Position numbers and translations under genes: made by a program. Shown one piece after another: positions 35,295-44,851 of a stretch of 64,000 bases of DNA. Under the pieces are notes generated by a model. That model was not told where the DNA came from, searched no databases, and saw only the letters and a list, made by a program, of their open reading frames with translations. Numbering within the stretch: the stretch's first letter is position 1; every line of letters starts with the position of its first letter. Source of the stretch: Pseudomonas sp. KUIN-1 (GTDB taxonomy: Bacteria; Pseudomonadota; Gammaproteobacteria; Pseudomonadales; Pseudomonadaceae). The stretch spans positions 5,692,001-5,756,000 of the forward strand of contig NZ_AP020337.1 in assembly GCF_009176725.1 (NCBI RefSeq), in the 5' to 3' direction.

Positions 35295-35386
35295 CTGAAA
35301 GAGCGGCAAGCTGCAAGCGGTTAGCTGCAAGTATGCGTACTCACTGATTCTTGCGGCTTGAAGCTCAACGCTTGAAGCTGCTTTAT
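35295..35386. repeat. Pseudomonas-type CAAGC/GCTTG intergenic repeat within the his cluster
   Basis: Repeated AGCTGCAAG-type units at 35305-35332 face CTTGCGGCTTGAAGCT...GCTTGAAGCTGC at 35350-35382. They can form a long imperfect hairpin between the DUF2164 stop and the hisA start. Such elements are frequent between Pseudomonas genes and could affect processing of the his transcript. Confidence 0.6.
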
Positions 35387-35647
35387 CTAATTCTTTTCGA
35401 GTGCCCACAAGTCACTTTCGATGCTCTCGAAGCGCTCCTTGAGCTGCTGCTGAACATCGAAAATGGCGCGATTGTAGTAATGCGGAGCAATCTCGCGAGT
35501 GAACAGCTCGAGGACTTCAGCCACTTCGAACGAGCCCATTTCCAGCTCGAAGCGCTCTGCGAACAGGCGCTTGAGCTTGTCGATCGCCTGTTGCTCGTGC
35601 TCGGGCGAGAGGGTCAGGATCGGCGGTTTACCCTTGGCTTTGCTCAT
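35387..35647 (-). CDS. DUF2164 family protein
   Basis: 86 residues from ATG 35647, 4 nt after the hisH stop. Sequence ILTLSPEHEQQAIDKLKRLFAERFELEMGSFEVAEVLELF then EIAPHYYNRAIFDVQQQL is characteristic of DUF2164. Mostly helical, cytoplasmic, function unknown. Tight coupling to hisH suggests co-expression with histidine genes. A longer frame to 35869 overlaps hisH and is not used. Confidence 0.85.
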   Translation of the reverse strand: MSKAKGKPPILTLSPEHEQQAIDKLKRLFAERFELEMGSFEVAEVLELFTREIAPHYYNRAIFDVQQQLKERFESIESDLWALEKN

Positions 35648-35651
35648 GCGC

Positions 35652-36290
35652 TTACCAGCGACCATCCCAGGCGGCGAAGTTCTGCAGCAACTGCAGGCCG
35701 TGGGTATGGCTCTTTTCAGGGTGGAATTGCACGGCGAAGCGCGAACCGTCGGCCAGCGCAGCGGCGAAGTCGAGGCCGTAGTGGCCACGCCCGACCACCT
35801 GACGCTGATTGGCGGCATCGATATAGAAACTGTGCACGAAGTAGAAACGCGCCTGATCCGGAATGTCATGCCACAGCGGGTGATCCACCGCCTGAGCGAC
35901 CTGGTTCCAGCCCATGTGCGGCACTTTCAGGTGCTCGCCCTCTTCATGCAGGTCCTTGCCGAAGAACTTTACCTGGCCGGGAAACATGCCGATGCAGTCC
36001 ACGCCGCCGTTCTCTTCGCTGCTGTCGAGCAACGCCTGCATGCCGACGCAGATACCCAGAAACGGACGGTCCTGGCTCACTTCCTGAACCAGCGAATCAA
36101 AGCCCAGACGGCGAATCTCGGCCATGCAGTCGCGAATCGCGCCCACACCCGGAAAGACGATGCGATCGGCTTCGCGAATCACCTTGGCGTCACTGGTAAT
36201 CAGCACACGGCCTGCGCCCACATGCTCCAGCGCCTTGGCGACAGAGTGCAGGTTGCCCATGCCGTAATCGATGACCGCAACTGTCTGCAT
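35652..36290 (-). CDS. hisH: Imidazole glycerol phosphate synthase, glutaminase subunit
   Basis: 212 residues. Class I glutamine amidotransferase: oxyanion/nucleophile segment FLGICVGMQALL (catalytic Cys), and His-x-Glu in VQFHPEKS. Supplies ammonia to HisF. The ATG at 36290 overlaps the hisB stop by one nucleotide (TGATG). Confidence 0.95.
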   Translation of the reverse strand: MQTVAVIDYGMGNLHSVAKALEHVGAGRVLITSDAKVIREADRIVFPGVGAIRDCMAEIRRLGFDSLVQEVSQDRPFLGICVGMQALLDSSEENGGVDCIGMFPGQVKFFGKDLHEEGEHLKVPHMGWNQVAQAVDHPLWHDIPDQARFYFVHSFYIDAANQRQVVGRGHYGLDFAAALADGSRFAVQFHPEKSHTHGLQLLQNFAAWDGRW

Positions 36291-36883
36291 CAGAGCACAC
36301 CCTTGGTGGATGGCATCTGCCCGGCCATACGCTCATCCAGCTCGACCGCCATGCGCAGCGCACGACCGAACGCCTTGAACACGGTCTCGATCTGGTGGTG
36401 AGTGTTGGTGCCGCGCAGGTTGTCGATGTGCAGCGTCACGTTCGCGTGGTTGACGAAGCCCTGGAAGAACTCCTGAAACAGGTCCACATCGAAGCCGCCT
36501 ACAGTGGCGCGGGTATACGGCACATGCATCTGCAGGCCCGGACGCCCGGAGAAATCGATGACCACGCGCGACAGCGCTTCGTCGAGCGGCACGTAGGCGT
36601 GGCCGTAGCGACGAATGCCCTTCTTGTCGCCGATCGCCTGGCTGAACGCCTGGCCCACGGTGATACCGACGTCTTCCACCGTGTGGTGATCGTCGATTGC
36701 CAGGTCGCCCTTGCATTCGATGTCCAGATCGATCAGCCCGTGCCGGGCGATCTGGTCGAGCATGTGCTCAAGGAAAGGCACGCCGATATCGAATCGGGCC
36801 TTTCCGGTACCATCCAGGTTGATCGAGGCTTTGATCTGGGTTTCCAGAGTATTGCGCTCGACGTACGCCTTACGTTCGGCCAT
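36290..36883 (-). CDS. hisB: Imidazoleglycerol-phosphate dehydratase
   Basis: 197 residues from ATG 36883 with GGAG; the longer frame to 36949 is not supported. Metal-binding motifs are present: [27 protein letters not shown] and [22 protein letters not shown]. Monofunctional HisB as in other pseudomonads. First gene of the hisB-H-(DUF2164)-A-F run. Confidence 0.95.
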
Positions 36884-36976
36884 CACCAGCTCCGCAAAAT
36901 CATTGGGCGAAAAAAAGGCGAGCATTATAGGCCCAGAAGCGCCCGCCATGAAGCAAACAGACGACCAGCAGGGTAT

Positions 36977-38176
36977 TTAACGGGCGAAGAGGCTCGCGAT
37001 TGCGTTACATACCTTATCGATATTCCCTTCATTCAAACCTGCCATGCACACCCGGCCACTGCGCAGCATGTAAATGCCGTGAACATCTTTCAGTTCGTCG
37101 ACCTGCTGCGGGGTCAGACCGGTGTAGCTGAACATCCCGTTCTGCCTGAGGATAAAGCTGAAATCGTGGCCGGAGACCTTCTGCGCCAGCACCTCGACCA
37201 GCCGCGTGCGCATATCGATGATGCGCACGCGCATGGCCTCGACTTCACCCAGCCACTGCTCGCGCAAGTGCGGCGTGTTGAGCACTTTCGAGACCAGAAA
37301 CGCGCCATGTGCAGGCGGGCTGGAGTAGTTGCGGCGCACGGTTGCCTTGAGCTGGCCGAACACATTGGCCGCCGACGTCGTGTCCTCACAGACCACCGAC
37401 AGCCCGCCTACCCGCTCGCCGTACAGCGAGAAGATTTTCGAGAACGAGTTACTGACCAGCGTAGTGATACCTGCGTTGGCCATCGCCCGGATGGCATAGA
37501 CGTCTTCGTCGATGCCTTTGCCGAAGCCCTGATAGGCGATATCCAGGAAGGCGATGAGCTGACGATCCTTGATCACTTCGATCAGGCGGTCCCATTGCGC
37601 CACTGTCAGATCGGCACCGGTCGGGTTATGGCAGCACGGGTGCAGCAGGAGGATGCTCTGCGCCGGCAGCCCCTGCACCGTGTCGAGCATGGCCTCGAAC
37701 CTCACGCCACCCGTCTGGGCATCGAAGTACGGGTACGCATTGACCTTGAAGCCCGCCCCGCCGAACAGCGCGTTATGGTTTTCCCAGGTCGGGTCACTCA
37801 CCCAGACCTGCGAATCCGGAAACGCGTATTTGAGGAAATCGGCACCTATCTTCAGCGCGCCCGAGCCGCCCACGGTTTGAATGGTGGCGACGCGGCCTGC
37901 CTGAACCAGCGGGTGATCGGCGCCGAACAACAGGGTTTGCACCGCCTGCCGATACGCCGCCAGGCCTTCCATCGGCAGGTACACGGACGCTGCCTGTTCG
38001 CCTTCGGCCAGTTGCTGTTGCGCTGTTGCCACGCATGCCAACTGCGGAATGCGGCCCTGTGCGTCGTAATACAGGCCGATGCTCAGATTGACCTTGTCCG
38101 CACGCGAGTCCTTGCCAAAGGTCTCCATCAGCGAAAGGATCGGATCACCGGCGTATGACTCCACGTGGGCTAGCAT
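36977..38176 (-). CDS. tyrB: Aromatic amino acid aminotransferase
   Basis: 399 residues from ATG 38176 with AAGGAG. Class I/II fold of the AspC/TyrB family: YAGDPILSLMETFGKDSRADKVNLSIGLYYD, LHPCCHNPTGADL, and the PLP lysine in SNSFSKIFSLYGERVGG. Transfers amino groups between aromatic amino acids or aspartate and 2-oxoglutarate. phhC is an alternative name for such enzymes in Pseudomonas. Lies upstream of hisB with a 93-nt gap. Confidence 0.85.
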   Translation of the reverse strand: MLAHVESYAGDPILSLMETFGKDSRADKVNLSIGLYYDAQGRIPQLACVATAQQQLAEGEQAASVYLPMEGLAAYRQAVQTLLFGADHPLVQAGRVATIQTVGGSGALKIGADFLKYAFPDSQVWVSDPTWENHNALFGGAGFKVNAYPYFDAQTGGVRFEAMLDTVQGLPAQSILLLHPCCHNPTGADLTVAQWDRLIEVIKDRQLIAFLDIAYQGFGKGIDEDVYAIRAMANAGITTLVSNSFSKIFSLYGERVGGLSVVCEDTTSAANVFGQLKATVRRNYSSPPAHGAFLVSKVLNTPHLREQWLGEVEAMRVRIIDMRTRLVEVLAQKVSGHDFSFILRQNGMFSYTGLTPQQVDELKDVHGIYMLRSGRVCMAGLNEGNIDKVCNAIASLFAR

Positions 38177-38340
38177 GCAAACAACTCCTTCGGGCAATAA
38201 AATCAGGGCTGACTAATGTAGCAGCGTATGCACCGGAACGGGCAGTGCATCGAGTACATAGGGTCAACTGAATATGACTATCGCGACGAATAAAATCCGG
38301 ACGCAATGATCAAAAGCGCAGTGCACCCAAAACCCGGACA

Positions 38341-38375
38341 AAAAAAAGCGCCTGCACCGAGGTGCAAGCGCTTTT
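38341..38375 (-). terminator. Terminator of the OFA transporter gene
   Basis: AAAGCGC-CTGCACC / GGTGCA-AGCGCTTT stem with a run of T on the minus strand, just past the stop at 38393. Confidence 0.85.
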
Positions 38376-38392
38376 CAGTTACCGGCAGGCTT

Positions 38393-40054
38393 TTAGTGGA
38401 ACAGCACTGCGGTCTTTTGCAGGGTAATCCAGACGCCCCACGCCAGCGGGATGCCTACGGCCAGCCAGGCGGCGATGACCAGCGGCTTGCTGCTGTCGGA
38501 GGCTTTCCACTCCAGCGAAGTCGTGGCGTTGGCACCCTTGTCGTGACCGATGGCTTGTTCAGCCGCCAGTTCGGCGTCGGTCATGAAGTACTTGTCGGCA
38601 ACCGGACGAATCAGCAGGTTGCAGATAAAGCCCAGTACCAGCAGGCCCGACAAGATGTACAGGGTGATGTCGTAGGCGTCGGCACGTGCAACACCGTGGG
38701 CGAGTTGGTACTCACGCAGGTAGTTGACCAGTACCGGACCCAGCACACCGGCCGCAGCCCAGGCAGTCAGCAGACGACCGTGAATCGCGCCGACCATCTG
38801 CGTACCGAACAGGTCAGCCAGATAAGCCGGAACCGTCGCAAAACCGCCACCGTACATCGACAGCACGATACAGAACGCGGCCACGAACAGCGCGATGCTA
38901 CCCATATGGCTCAGGGTCGGAACCGACGCATAAAGCAGGAAGCCCAGTGCGAAGAATACAAAGTAGGTTGCCTTGCGACCGATGAAGTCCGAGCACGAAG
39001 CCCAGAAGAAACGACCGCCGATGTTGAACAGACTCAACAGACCGGTGAAGCCGGCTGCAATCGCAGCAATGGCTTTCAGTTGATCGGCATTGAGCTGGCT
39101 GAAGGTCAGGTCGACGCCCAGCAGTTTGCCGGCGAACACTTCCTGCAGCAGCGGCGAAGCCATGCCCAGGATGCCGATACCGGCCGATACGTTCAGGCAC
39201 AGCACCAGCCAGACCAGACGGAACTGCGGTGTTTTCCAGGCCACGCTGACGTGCACGTGACGGTTGGTGATCATCGAGTTCTTGGCCTTGGCAGCCGGAG
39301 CGGTCCAGCCTTCAGGCTTCCAGCCGGTTGGCGGAACGCGGTAGCCCAGTGCACCGCCGATCATGAAGATGAAGTAGATCACCGCCATCACCACGAAGCT
39401 CTGCCATACGCCAACGCTTTCAGCCGAAGCGAAGTGACCCATCAGAGCCGTAGCCAGCGGTGCACCCACCATCGCGCCGCCGCCAAAGCCCATGATCGCC
39501 ATGCCGGTCGCCATGCCGCGCTTGTCCGGGAACCACTTGATCAGGGTCGATACCGGGGAGATATAGCCCAACCCCAGACCGATACCGCCGATCACGCCCG
39601 AGCCCAGCCACATCAGCCAGATCTGGTGCGTATAAATGCCCAGTGCGGAAATCAGCAAGCCACCACACCAGCAGAGGGCCGAAACCACACCCGCCTTGCG
39701 TGGACCTGCGTGCTCCAGCCAGCCACCCCAAATGGCAGCCGAGCAACCCAGGAAGATGAAAAACAGTGTGTAGATCCAGCCCAGCATGGAGATCTGCCAG
39801 TCACAGGTCGACGCGAACATCTGCGCGAAAAAACCCATGTCCGGTGTGCAAGCGACAGGTGCCGTAACACCGATAGCCTTCGACAGCGGCAACCAGAATA
39901 CCGAGAAGCCGTAAGCCATACCGATACAAAGATGGATGGCCAGTGCTGCAGGTGGAACAAGCCAACGGTTGAAACCTGGCTTGGCGATAATGCGCTCTTT
40001 GGACAAGAACGCAGGCTGAACGGCTTCGCCGCCCAAGGCTGTGCTTGTGCTCAT
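38393..40054 (-). CDS. OFA-family MFS transporter (oxalate/formate antiporter-like)
   Basis: 553 residues with about 12-13 membrane helices. OFA signatures: WLVPPAALAIHLCIGMAYGFSVFWLPLSKAIG, WIYTLFFIFLGCSAAIWG, GIGLGLGYISPVSTLIKWFPDKRGMATGMAIMGFGGGAMVGAPLA and FGTQMVGAIHGRLLTAWAAAGVLGPVLV. It has an extended loop between helices 6 and 7, as usual in this family. Exchanges small carboxylates across the inner membrane; the substrate cannot be assigned. Own terminator, monocistronic. Confidence 0.87.
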   Translation of the reverse strand: MSTSTALGGEAVQPAFLSKERIIAKPGFNRWLVPPAALAIHLCIGMAYGFSVFWLPLSKAIGVTAPVACTPDMGFFAQMFASTCDWQISMLGWIYTLFFIFLGCSAAIWGGWLEHAGPRKAGVVSALCWCGGLLISALGIYTHQIWLMWLGSGVIGGIGLGLGYISPVSTLIKWFPDKRGMATGMAIMGFGGGAMVGAPLATALMGHFASAESVGVWQSFVVMAVIYFIFMIGGALGYRVPPTGWKPEGWTAPAAKAKNSMITNRHVHVSVAWKTPQFRLVWLVLCLNVSAGIGILGMASPLLQEVFAGKLLGVDLTFSQLNADQLKAIAAIAAGFTGLLSLFNIGGRFFWASCSDFIGRKATYFVFFALGFLLYASVPTLSHMGSIALFVAAFCIVLSMYGGGFATVPAYLADLFGTQMVGAIHGRLLTAWAAAGVLGPVLVNYLREYQLAHGVARADAYDITLYILSGLLVLGFICNLLIRPVADKYFMTDAELAAEQAIGHDKGANATTSLEWKASDSSKPLVIAAWLAVGIPLAWGVWITLQKTAVLFH

Positions 40055-40551
40055 TATAATTACCCCAATGTGTGAAGCTCGCAGATGTCCGCTGGTCCGC
40101 CACAGACTCAGTGCCGAGCGGCCATGTCTGTTTTATCGGCAGGTTCTCCGGATACGTGACAAAAAGACGCACCCTGGCCAGCAAAAACGGAGACTATCAC
40201 TGTCTGATGGCAAATAAGCATCTCACTACATGCTTTTTATTATCTATTTTCATACGCTAATCCACGTGCTCTATGGCCCCATAGATGCAATCAATTAAGC
40301 ACTGACGAAAACCTGCCTTGGGCTTAGTTGGGCCAGCACCTGTGTGGCCGTTCGGCCGGCTTGAAAAGACTTGGAAGATATATCGCGACAAGACGACTCG
40401 CATTTTTTCATCTGCTCCCAGGCGTAATGGCGCGTGGCGCCAGCGTCCCGAACCGGAGGCCAGACAGCAATAACGGTATCCGCAGCCCGGTCGGCTCGTC
40501 AGAGCGGTATACTCGTGGGCTATTTTTGAACATCGACACAAGGACTCGCCC
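40055..40551. promoter_or_regulatory. Divergent spacer between OFA transporter and asmA
   Basis: About 500 nt without a supported gene. A TATACT -10-like hexamer at 40508-40513 is suitably placed for asmA. AT-rich DNA at 40190-40260 precedes the OFA gene start region. Confidence 0.4.
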
Positions 40552-42777
40552 ATGAAAGCGTTCGGCAAAATCCTGGGGCTGTTTATTCTCGGGTTGTTGC
40601 TGATCATCGTGGCTCTCGGCTTCGCCCTGACCCACCTGTTTGATCCCAACGACTACAAAGACGAGATTCGCCAGCTGGCACGCGACAAGGCCAACGTCGA
40701 GCTGACGCTCAACGGCGATATCGGCTGGAGCCTGTTCCCCTGGCTCGGCCTGGAATTGCACGACGCCCATGTCGCCACCCTGACCGCTCCCGATCAGCCG
40801 TTCGCCGATGTGCAGATGCTCGGCCTGTCCGTTCGTGTTCTGCCACTGCTGCGTCGCCAGGTACAGATGAGCGACATTCGCGTCGAAGGCCTGAACCTGA
40901 CCCTGCACCGCGATGAAAACGGTCATGGCAACTGGGAAGACATCGGCAAGCCAGCCGTGGCAAGCACTGAAACACCTGGCGAGACAACACCGGCCCCGGC
41001 TCCGGACGCGCCCAAAGCGGATCGCCCTGCCCAGCCGATCCGCCTGGATATCGACAGCCTGACCGTCAACAACGCCCGCGTGGATTACAGCGATGCCCGA
41101 AAAGGCCGGACCTTCATGGCCGAGAGCATTCAGCTGAGCACCGGGCCGATTCGTGAGGCGTCCGATATCCCGATCAAACTGACGGCGTTCCTGAGCACCA
41201 ACCAGCCCGTCGTGCGCGCCAAGACCGAGTTGGTCGGCGCACTGCGCCTGGACCGCGTGCTCAAGCGTTATCAATTCGAAGACATGCGCCTGTCCGGTGA
41301 AGTCGCCGGCGAGCCGCTGCAAGGCAAGACCGTGACCTTCTCGGCGCAGGGCCAGTTGCTCGTCGACCTGGCAGCCAATATCGCCGAATGGAACAGCCTC
41401 AAAGTCTCGGCCAACCAGTTGCGTGCACTCGGCGAACTGCGTGCCCGCGATCTGGACAAAACACCGCAGATCAGCGGCGGCCTGTCCATTGCCCAGCTTG
41501 ATCTGCGCGCGTTCTTCGAAAACATCGGCCAGCCGCTGCCAGCCATGTCCGAGGGCGCGCTGAGCAAGGTTGAAATGGTCACGCGTCTGGCAGGTACGCC
41601 TACCAGCCTTGCGCTGGAAAACCTCAACCTGAAAGTCGACGACAGCAGCTTCACGGGACGCATCGCGGTGGACGACTTCGCCAAACAGGCGCTGCGTGTC
41701 CAGCTCAAGGGCGATACCTTCGACGCCGACCGCTATCGTCCGGCTGAAAGCGAAGAAAGCAAAGGTGCCAAGGCCGCGCGCAAATCCGAAGTACAGTCCG
41801 GTGAAGCCGCCGCCGCTGCGGGCGACTCGCCGCTGCCCGAACAACCGACCAAGGCCGCCTGGAGCACGGCAAAACTGCTGCCGCTGGAGCGCTTGCGTAC
41901 ACTGGATGTCGAGGCTGACCTGAGCTTTGGCAAACTGACCCTGAACAAACTGCCCATCGACAACGCAGCGTTCAAGACCCAGGCCAACGGTGGCGTTATC
42001 AAGGTCGATACGCTGAGTGGCGACCTGTACAACGGCAATTTCGAGGTCAAGGGCAATCTGGACGCGCGTCCGGACACGCCTGTGGCCACTGTACAGACGC
42101 GCATTGCCAAAGTGCCGGTCGAACGCGTTCTGGAAAGCCAGGGGCAGACGCCGCCAGTGCGCGGCCTGCTGACCCTCGACAGCAACCTGACCGGCACAGG
42201 CAACAGCGAAAAAGCCCTGATCGACAGCCTGAACGGCACCGCCAGCTTTGCGCTCAATAACGGCGTACTGGTCAATGCCAACCTGGAGCAGCAGCTGTGC
42301 AAGGGTATTTCGATCCTCAACCGCAAGACGCTCAGCGGCGAACCGCGTGCCAAGGACACCCCTTTCCAGCAGCTCAACGGCAATCTGGTGATACGCAATG
42401 GCGTCGCCAGCAACCCGGACCTCAAGGTCCGCACGCCTGGCATGGCCGTCAACGGTAACGGCGACGTCGACCTGCGCGTGCTGGGCATGAACTACCGCGT
42501 CGGCATCATCGTTGAAGGCGACAAGAGCGACATGCCGGACCCGGCCTGCGAGGTCAACCCGCGCTTTGTCGGCATCGAGTGGCCGGTGCAGTGCCGTGGC
42601 CCGCTGGAACTGGGTGCCAAGGCCTGCCGTCTGGACAAGGAAGGCGTCGGCCAGATCGCTGCGAAACTGGCGGGCGACCGGATCAGCGAGAAGCTTGAGG
42701 ACAAGCTGAACGACAAACTCGGTGACAAGGTCAGCCCCGAGCTCAAGGACGCCCTCAAGGGCCTGTTCAAACGCTAG
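40552..42777 (+). CDS. asmA: AsmA family protein
   Basis: 741 residues. One N-terminal inner-membrane helix (ILGLFILGLLLIIVALGFAL), then the AsmA start HLFDPNDYKDEIRQLARDKANVELTLNGDIGWSLFPWLGLEL. The C-terminal AsmA-like domain is also present. Believed to bridge the periplasm and influence lipid transport or outer-membrane assembly. A low-complexity Glu/Ala insert lies near residues 395-430. Precedes mutY-yggX in the same direction, as in other pseudomonads. Confidence 0.9.
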   Translation: MKAFGKILGLFILGLLLIIVALGFALTHLFDPNDYKDEIRQLARDKANVELTLNGDIGWSLFPWLGLELHDAHVATLTAPDQPFADVQMLGLSVRVLPLLRRQVQMSDIRVEGLNLTLHRDENGHGNWEDIGKPAVASTETPGETTPAPAPDAPKADRPAQPIRLDIDSLTVNNARVDYSDARKGRTFMAESIQLSTGPIREASDIPIKLTAFLSTNQPVVRAKTELVGALRLDRVLKRYQFEDMRLSGEVAGEPLQGKTVTFSAQGQLLVDLAANIAEWNSLKVSANQLRALGELRARDLDKTPQISGGLSIAQLDLRAFFENIGQPLPAMSEGALSKVEMVTRLAGTPTSLALENLNLKVDDSSFTGRIAVDDFAKQALRVQLKGDTFDADRYRPAESEESKGAKAARKSEVQSGEAAAAAGDSPLPEQPTKAAWSTAKLLPLERLRTLDVEADLSFGKLTLNKLPIDNAAFKTQANGGVIKVDTLSGDLYNGNFEVKGNLDARPDTPVATVQTRIAKVPVERVLESQGQTPPVRGLLTLDSNLTGTGNSEKALIDSLNGTASFALNNGVLVNANLEQQLCKGISILNRKTLSGEPRAKDTPFQQLNGNLVIRNGVASNPDLKVRTPGMAVNGNGDVDLRVLGMNYRVGIIVEGDKSDMPDPACEVNPRFVGIEWPVQCRGPLELGAKACRLDKEGVGQIAAKLAGDRISEKLEDKLNDKLGDKVSPELKDALKGLFKR

Positions 42778-42869
42778 GGCAACGTGAATGCTCAGGAGCG
42801 CCCTCGCGGCGCTCCGTTGGCGCACCCTTTCATATCCCGACTCACATCTCGACGAGAGCCCTCCAGGCC

Positions 42870-43937
42870 ATGCAACCCGAACAATTCTCCAGCGCCGTGC
42901 TGGACTGGTACGACCGTCATGGCCGACATGACCTGCCCTGGCAACAAGACATCACGCCGTACCGGGTCTGGGTATCGGAAATCATGCTGCAGCAGACCCA
43001 GGTCAGCACCGTTCTGAGCTACTTCGACCGCTTCATGGAGGCCCTGCCGACCGTGCAGGCGCTGGCCGAAGCGCCCGAGGACGAAGTACTGCACCTGTGG
43101 ACCGGGCTGGGTTACTACACCCGCGCCCGCAACCTGCAGAAAACGGCCAAAATCGTCGTCGCCGAGCATGGCGGCGAGTTTCCCCGTGATGTCGAAAAAC
43201 TCATTCTGCTGCCCGGCATCGGCCTGTCCACCGCAGGCGCAATCGCCAGCCTGAGCATGGGCATTCGCGCGCCGATCCTCGATGGCAACGTCAAACGCGT
43301 GCTGGCGCGCTTCACCGCGCAAGAGGGCTACCCCGGCGAGCCGAAGGTGGCCAAGCAGCTGTGGGCCACCGCTGAACGCTTCACGCCGCACAGCCGGGTC
43401 AACAACTACACCCAGGCGATGATGGACCTGGGGGCGACACTCTGCACCCGCAGCAAACCCAGCTGCCTGCTCTGTCCGCTGGAGCGCAGTTGTGAGGCGC
43501 ACATGCTGGGCCTGGAAACGCGCTACCCGATCCCCAAGCCGCGCAAGACCGTGCCGCAGAAACGCACGCTCATGCCGATGCTCGCCAACGAAGACGGCGC
43601 GATCCTGCTTTATCGTCGCCCTTCCAGCGGCTTGTGGGGCGGCCTGTGGAGCCTGCCGGAACTGGACGACTTCGATGACCTTCAGCACCTGGCCACGCAA
43701 CACGCGCTGCAACTGGGCGAGCACCATGAACTGCCGGGACTTATCCACACCTTCAGCCACTTCCAGTTGAGCATCGAACCCTGGCTGGTCAAGGTCCGCG
43801 AGTCCGCCGATCACGTGGCCGAGGCCGACTGGCTCTGGTATAACCTCGCCACCCCGCCACGCCTGGGCCTTGCCGCCCCGGTGAAAAAGCTGCTCAAACG
43901 CGCAGCCGACGTATTGAACGCAGGAGAGTCGTCATGA
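42870..43937 (+). CDS. mutY: A/G-specific adenine DNA glycosylase
   Basis: 355 residues. Removes adenine mispaired with 8-oxoguanine. Seen: DRHGRHDLPWQQDITPYRVWVSEIMLQQTQV at the start, the helix-hairpin-helix LPGIGLSTAGAI, MMDLGATLC, and the iron-sulfur ligands CxxxxxxCxxCxxxxxC in the segment from CTRSKPSC to RSC. The C-terminal Nudix-like domain (SSGLWGGLWSLPEL) is intact. Its stop overlaps the yggX ATG (ATGA). Confidence 0.95.
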   Translation: MQPEQFSSAVLDWYDRHGRHDLPWQQDITPYRVWVSEIMLQQTQVSTVLSYFDRFMEALPTVQALAEAPEDEVLHLWTGLGYYTRARNLQKTAKIVVAEHGGEFPRDVEKLILLPGIGLSTAGAIASLSMGIRAPILDGNVKRVLARFTAQEGYPGEPKVAKQLWATAERFTPHSRVNNYTQAMMDLGATLCTRSKPSCLLCPLERSCEAHMLGLETRYPIPKPRKTVPQKRTLMPMLANEDGAILLYRRPSSGLWGGLWSLPELDDFDDLQHLATQHALQLGEHHELPGLIHTFSHFQLSIEPWLVKVRESADHVAEADWLWYNLATPPRLGLAAPVKKLLKRAADVLNAGESS

Positions 43938-44206
43938 CCCGCACCGTAATGTGCCGCAAATACAAAGAAGAACTGCCCGGCCTGGAACGCGCCCCATATC
44001 CGGGAGCCAAGGGCGAAGACATCTTCAACCACGTCTCGCAGAAAGCCTGGGCCGACTGGCAGAAACACCAGACCCTGCTGATCAACGAGCGTCGCCTGAA
44101 CATGATGAACGCCGAGGACCGTAAATTCCTCCAGACCGAGATGGACAAGTTTCTCTCCGGCGAAGAATACGCCCAGGCCGAAGGCTACGTTCCCCCCGAA
44201 AAATAA
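43934..44206 (+). CDS. yggX: Probable Fe(2+)-trafficking protein
   Basis: 90 residues. MTRTVMCRKYKEELPGLERAPYPG with conserved Cys7 and the PGAKGEDIFNHVSQKAW-W-HQTLLINE pattern of YggX. Protects iron-sulfur proteins from oxidants; translationally coupled to mutY by a 4-nt overlap. Confidence 0.95.
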   Translation: MTRTVMCRKYKEELPGLERAPYPGAKGEDIFNHVSQKAWADWQKHQTLLINERRLNMMNAEDRKFLQTEMDKFLSGEEYAQAEGYVPPEK

Positions 44207-44307
44207 AGCGTTTCACGCAGTGAAGGTCGTAAGCGTCGGTAATAATTCAAATTTTTTAAAAAACACGCTTGACGACCTCCTGAAAAACACGTCTAATGCG
44301 CCCCGTT

Positions 44308-44383
44308 GCCCAGATAGCTCAGTCGGTAGAGCAGGGGATTGAAAATCCCCGTGTCGGCGGTTCGATTCCGTCTCTGGGCACCA
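44308..44383 (+). tRNA. tRNA-Phe (GAA)
   Basis: 76 nt cloverleaf with encoded CCA. Acceptor GCCCAGA/TCTGGGC, D-loop AGCTCAGTCGGTAGAGC, anticodon GAA at 44341-44343 within GGGGATT-GAA-AATCCCC, T-arm GGTTCGATTCC. Confidence 0.97.
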
Positions 44384-44424
44384 CCTTCCGTTTTCAGGTG
44401 ATGCCAGGCACACCTGAAAGCACA

Positions 44425-44453
44425 CAAAAAGCCCGCCTCGTGCGGGCTTTTTG
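44425..44453 (+). terminator. Terminator after tRNA-Phe
   Basis: AAAAAGCCCGC / GCGGGCTTTTT stem-loop 40 nt downstream of the tRNA. Confidence 0.88.
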
Positions 44454-44851
44454 TTGTCTGGGCCTAACCCTCATCGTATGCCCAAAGTTCGGCACACAAC
44501 CCGTCCAGTGACAAGCTCGACCACCGAACGATGCCAATCATTCAGCACGTAGCTAAATTGCTGAGCAGCGGCTGATACCTATGGTCGTTGGGGGCTATGC
44601 TCGCTGAAGCAGGCATCGTCTATCCAGCCCTGAAAGTCTGCTGACGCGCGAGCGCTCGAAACTTTGCGTACAACGTTTTCGCTTGCTCGCATTTTGCACT
44701 GCATGACAGAGTGCACACATGCACTCCCGAAGGGGAAGCCAAGTCATCTGGCGCGCTAAGGGTATCGGCAAGCCAACGAACCGGCGGGGGTGAACTGCAA
44801 TAGACAACGCAGCTGGCTTGCTCGGCTGGACCATGGCACACGGAGGTGAAG
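44454..44851. other. Spacer between tRNA-Phe and the two-gene module; no gene seen
   Basis: About 400 nt with no credible coding frame. It precedes an accessory module and may hold its promoter. No second copy of the tRNA-Phe 3' end was found nearby, so an attachment-site pair is not demonstrated. Confidence 0.4.

Noticed and set aside
36395..38158. Plus-strand frame of 587 codons across hisB and tyrB
   Set aside because: It crosses two well-supported genes on the other strand and shows no domain.
38306..40075. Plus-strand frame of 589 codons opposite the OFA transporter
   Set aside because: His/Arg/Gln-rich shadow of a clear 12-helix transporter.
40408..42825. Minus-strand frame of 805 codons opposite asmA
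   Set aside because: Long only because of GC bias; asmA has the membrane anchor and family motifs in its own frame.
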